NCBI GenBank assembly: GCA_038246345.1
Contig: JBBRWA010000246.1
Span: 1 to 9,261, forward strand
DNA from: M3007 sp038246345
GTDB lineage: Bacteria > Bacteroidota > Bacteroidia > Chitinophagales > Saprospiraceae
Reading direction: 5' to 3'
DNA length: 9,261 nucleotides
Part shown: one piece after another, positions 6,232 through 9,261 of the stretch
Numbering within the stretch: the stretch's first letter is position 1
How the letters are laid out: every line of letters begins with the position of its first letter
Position numbers and translations under genes: made by a program
Notes under the pieces: generated by a model
The model's input: the letters and a program-made list of their open reading frames with translations, nothing else
What the model was told of the DNA's origin: nothing
The model's database searches: none

Positions 6232-9200
6232 ATGTTATCAACACTTGCTTTATCGGACACACGAAGCCTCAAACTACAGTTCTCCGATTGGAACTTCACT
6301 TATGGACATAACAGGCGTTACACTTTTCTCCTGATTGCATTACTTTGCTTTAGCGGTGTCACTTGGGCGCAAATTTCTATCCCCAACACCGGTTTCACCT
6401 ATACCGAAAACTTCAACACCCTCGCCATTTCAGGTACCGGGCATACTGCCGTTCCTGCTGGCTGGGCTTTCTTCGAAACATCATTTTTCGGTAGTGCCAA
6501 TACGACTTATCGGGCCGGAGACGCATCAGGGTCAGCCTTCTTCCAAGCCTATGACACCTACAGTTTTGGAGCGACCGGGGATTCAGACCGGGCATTTGGA
6601 AGTATAACCAGCGTAAATCATGATACGCTAACCTCAACGATCGGTGCCTGCTTCACCAACAATACCGGTGCCACCATTACTTGGTTCACCGTAACCTATA
6701 CCGGAGAAACCTGGCGAATCGGCTCCACCAACAGACAAGACGGCCTTCGGTTTCAGTATAACCAAAATACTACGGCCATCAATGGCACCGGTACATGGAC
6801 ATCGTTTTCGGCATTAGACTATTTCAATCCTGGCTCTCCGACCTTAGGCGGCGGTTCCATCCGGCATTCGGCGGTGGTTTCAGCAACCATTTCCGGTTTA
6901 AGCATTGCACCAGGCAATACCTTTTGCCTCAGGTGGTTGAATTTTAATGCCACTCCTGTAACGATTACTTCTCAGGAAGACGGCCTCGGTGTTGATGATT
7001 TTTCTTTGAACAATATTGTTGTTTGTACCCCGCCTGTCATCACGGCTCCCACCGTCGCGCAACCAAATTGCAATGCACCATCTGGCGGATCCATCACCGT
7101 AAACGCTACAGGCATCAGTACCTTGCAATACAGCATCAACAATGGCAGCACCTGGAGTACCGATCCTGCGTTTAGTGGCCTTGCCGCAGGAAATTACCAG
7201 ATCAAAGTGCGCCTGCAAGCCAGCCCGGCCTGCGAGGCGGCCTACGCCGGCAACCCGGTGACGCTCACATCGCCCTTCACCGCAACCGCTACCGACACCT
7301 GGACGGGCTGCGTCTCTACCGATTGGGCTACGCCCGGCAACTGGGCGGATGGCTCCGTACCTACCGCTACTGATGAAGTAACGATACCTAATGTGGCCAA
7401 TGATCCTGTCATTATGGGCGGCACGGCGGCATTGGCCAAGTCGGTAGTTGTACAGGCTGGTGCGCTACTTACCATCAATAATACCGGTAGTTTGACAATC
7501 AATGGCTCCACGGGGTTTGCCTTCGAGAATTTCGGCACTTTAGACAATAGCGGTGCCATCCGAATAGGGAACATCGCCTCCATTGCCAACCAAGGCATTG
7601 TGCATCGCAACGGCGGTACCTTGAACAACAAACCGGGCGGCTTGATCCAAATTGACCGCACGTCTGCTGCCGAAGCATTTTATACTTCGGGGGTAGTGAA
7701 CAACGAAGCCACTATCGAGATTGGTAGCAATGCGACGGTTACGGGAAATGGTGTGTCAGTTGATGGCGGTACTTTCAATAACAATGCGGGCGGATCGATC
7801 CAAATTGAACAGACAACCGGCAATGGCATTTTTACTTTCGGTGGAGGAGTTTTTAACAACAATGCGGGAGGTGACATCAGCATTAAGCAAACAGCAGTGG
7901 ATGGCGTGCAAAATAGCGCAAATTCCACTTTCAACAACAACGCCTGCGCTACGCTCAGCATCTTTGACAACCTCAACAACATCGGTACGTTTACCAACGC
8001 AGGCCTGTTTACGGTCAATACGGCGCAAGCGCATACCAATACAGCCTTGACCAACACCGGTATCATCGCCTACCCGCAAGGCAACCCCATCCCGAACGTG
8101 ACCAACAATGAAATCATCATCGCCCCCACCACGGCCAATACCTGTGATGTCATCAGCCCGGCTTTTGGTCTGGGCAGCCCGGTGGACTTTACGATAGTGG
8201 GCATCTTCACCGACCAAGCCGCTACGATGTCGGCAGGAACGTATGTGACGGCCACCAATACATTTACGCCTACGGCCACACTGGCCGAGGGTACTTACAG
8301 CTTTTTTGTCAAAATACAAGACGGCAATGGCGGCTGCACCCGCATCGTGCTCTGGCAACTGACGACGCAGAACTGCTGCGATGCACCGGAGGCCATTTGC
8401 AAAACAGCCACCGCCGTGTTGGTCGGCAACTCCGCCACCATCACCGCTACCGATGTGGACAACGGCAGCACCGCCGACTGCGGTCTGCAAAGCATGACCG
8501 TATCTCCGAATACCTTCAATTGCAGCCACGTCGGCACCCCTCAAACGGTAACGCTGACCGTGACCGATGTGAACGGCAACAGCAGCACCTGTACCACTAC
8601 CGTGACGGCGCTGGACAATACCCCGCCGAGCATCACCTGCCCGGCTACACAGACACTGACGCTTGGTGCCAATTGTACAGCTACCCTGCCCAATTACACC
8701 AGCTTGGCCACCACGAGCGACAACTGCGGCGTACAGGGCGTGACCCAGTCTCCGGTAGCGGGCACGACCGTTTCCGGTGCGGGCAACATGACGGTGACCC
8801 TGACGGTGACGGACGTAAACGGACTGACCAATTCCTGTACCTTCACGGTGACGAAAGTGGATAATACCGCGCCAACGATTACTTGTCCGGCCACGCAAAC
8901 CGTCGTACTGGGTGCCAATTGTACGACTACCCTGCCCAACTACACCAGCTTCGCCACCACGGGCGACAACTGCGGCGTACAGGGCGTAACCCAGTCTCCG
9001 GTAGCGGGAACGACCGTCTCTGGCGCTGGCAACATGACGGTGACCCTGACGGTAACGGATGTGAACGGACTGACCAATTCCTGTACCTTCACGGTGACGA
9101 AAGTAGATAATACGCCGCCGACGGTAGTTTGCAAAAATGCACCCGTATTTCTTGGAAACACGGGTGCTTACACCCTCCAAGCCAGCGATGTTTTTGACGC

Positions 9201-9261
9201 AACGGCTTCTTCCGACAACTGCTCCGGCGCACTGACGGTGACGAATATTTCGCCAGCGGTA
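6232..9261 (+). CDS. Large modular surface protein with HYR repeats (3' partial)
   Basis: Reading every codon from ATG 6232 to the last base gives 1010 codons with no stop; the gene leaves the window. Residues 1-30 are a polar leader, followed by a signal-peptide core (YTFLLIALLCFSGVTWA, cut near residue 46). Residues about 50-263 form a jelly-roll-like domain found in many secreted bacterial proteins (ENFNTL, TYRAG, DTYSFG, RAFGS, GLGVDDFSL). Residues about 278-350 resemble a SprB-like domain (SGGSITVNATG, LQYSINNGSTW, GLAAGNYQIKV). Residues about 356-425 are a WTG/NW module (TWTGCVSTDWATPGNWADG). Residues about 460-585 hold Asn-rich beta repeats (FNNNAGG). Residues 637-707 look like another beta-sandwich, and residues 715-1010 are HYR-like repeats. 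A T9SS sorting domain is expected beyond the window but is not seen. Likely roles are adhesion or surface structure; no enzyme motif is visible. It is the only in-frame ATG before the signal peptide. Confidence 0.93.
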   Translation, partial: MLSTLALSDTRSLKLQFSDWNFTYGHNRRYTFLLIALLCFSGVTWAQISIPNTGFTYTENFNTLAISGTGHTAVPAGWAFFETSFFGSANTTYRAGDASGSAFFQAYDTYSFGATGDSDRAFGSITSVNHDTLTSTIGACFTNNTGATITWFTVTYTGETWRIGSTNRQDGLRFQYNQNTTAINGTGTWTSFSALDYFNPGSPTLGGGSIRHSAVVSATISGLSIAPGNTFCLRWLNFNATPVTITSQEDGLGVDDFSLNNIVVCTPPVITAPTVAQPNCNAPSGGSITVNATGISTLQYSINNGSTWSTDPAFSGLAAGNYQIKVRLQASPACEAAYAGNPVTLTSPFTATATDTWTGCVSTDWATPGNWADGSVPTATDEVTIPNVANDPVIMGGTAALAKSVVVQAGALLTINNTGSLTINGSTGFAFENFGTLDNSGAIRIGNIASIANQGIVHRNGGTLNNKPGGLIQIDRTSAAEAFYTSGVVNNEATIEIGSNATVTGNGVSVDGGTFNNNAGGSIQIEQTTGNGIFTFGGGVFNNNAGGDISIKQTAVDGVQNSANSTFNNNACATLSIFDNLNNIGTFTNAGLFTVNTAQAHTNTALTNTGIIAYPQGNPIPNVTNNEIIIAPTTANTCDVISPAFGLGSPVDFTIVGIFTDQAATMSAGTYVTATNTFTPTATLAEGTYSFFVKIQDGNGGCTRIVLWQLTTQNCCDAPEAICKTATAVLVGNSATITATDVDNGSTADCGLQSMTVSPNTFNCSHVGTPQTVTLTVTDVNGNSSTCTTTVTALDNTPPSITCPATQTLTLGANCTATLPNYTSLATTSDNCGVQGVTQSPVAGTTVSGAGNMTVTLTVTDVNGLTNSCTFTVTKVDNTAPTITCPATQTVVLGANCTTTLPNYTSFATTGDNCGVQGVTQSPVAGTTVSGAGNMTVTLTVTDVNGLTNSCTFTVTKVDNTPPTVVCKNAPVFLGNTGAYTLQASDVFDATASSDNCSGALTVTNISPAV
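7612..7986 (+). repeat. Asn/Gly-rich beta-repeat region inside the surface protein
   Basis: Imperfect repeats of the form GGxFNNNAGGxIxIxQT occur within residues about 461-585: GGTLNNKPGGLIQIDRT, GGTFNNNAGGSIQIEQT, GGVFNNNAGGDISIKQT, and a worn copy STFNNNACATLSIFDN. Alternating hydrophobic residues and Asn ladders suggest a solenoid such as a beta-helix, though this is inference. The spacing between copies is irregular. Confidence 0.7.
8614..9105 (+). repeat. Two tandem 246-bp HYR-type repeats, with a third beginning at 9106
   Basis: Units 8614-8859 and 8860-9105 are exactly 246 bp (82 codons) and match at 75 of 82 residues by hand alignment. Each opens with DNTxPxITCPATQT and ends in LTVTDVNGLTNSCTFTVTKV, the HYR (PF02494) pattern, and each has cysteines at unit positions 9, 21, 38 and 75 that could form disulfides outside the cell. 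A more diverged unit precedes them (8374-8613) and another starts at 9106 and runs out of the window. Confidence 0.92.

Noticed and set aside
7756..9180. A 474-codon reading frame on the minus strand, rich in Arg, Gly, His and Val
   Set aside because: It lies entirely opposite the surface-protein gene, whose Thr/Val/Asn-rich repeats (ACC, ACG, GTG, AAC codons) leave the complementary frame free of stops. Its product mirrors the repeats and shows no domain or export signal.

Overview
The window looks like a chromosomal segment of a Bacteroidota bacterium, probably from the Saprospirales side of the phylum (inference from gene types; no marker gene or rRNA is present). The reasons are a C-terminal type IX secretion (T9SS) sorting domain, a large Thr/Asn/Gly-rich HYR-repeat surface protein, a TPR-containing HisKA_2 sensor kinase paired with a LytTR response regulator, a DUF4143 ATPase, and start sites without clear Shine-Dalgarno sequences. 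No CRISPR array, tRNA, rRNA, transposase or phage gene was seen.

Layout. Bases 1-673 hold the 3' end of a secreted protein: a concanavalin-A-like module followed by a T9SS type A sorting domain, closed by a strong intrinsic terminator at 688-722. Bases 758-1117 hold a short reading frame that resembles the N-terminal part of another T9SS-type surface protein and then loses that similarity; it is read here as a gene remnant. Bases 1128-3053 and 3050-3814 form a two-gene operon with an ATGA overlap: a membrane sensor histidine kinase with a predicted periplasmic TPR domain, and its REC-LytTR response regulator. On the opposite strand, converging on this operon, 3893-5026 encodes an AAA/DUF4143 ATPase. 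A 23-bp-arm inverted repeat sits over its putative promoter. The region from 5103 to 5402 is non-coding as far as can be told, and carries three tandem 21-bp repeats. Bases 5403-6110 encode a small exported protein that joins an NTF2/SnoaL-like domain to a dimeric alpha/beta-barrel-like domain.

The last third, from 6232 to the right edge, is one uninterrupted + strand reading frame of 1010 codons that leaves the window without a stop. It encodes a modular exported surface protein: signal peptide, jelly-roll-like domain, SprB-like domain, a WTG/NW module, Asn-rich beta repeats, and at least two near-identical 82-residue HYR repeats. Several long opposite-strand reading frames here, one of 474 codons, are shadows of this gene.

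The genes do not form one pathway. The clear functional unit is the kinase/regulator pair; its signal and targets cannot be read from the sequence. The rest are cell-surface/secreted proteins, with the ATPase as a likely accessory gene between them. I did not find a convincing new multi-gene system. The points most worth checking are the palindrome at the ATPase promoter, the truncated surface-protein remnant, the two-domain exported protein, and the full extent of the right-edge surface protein.
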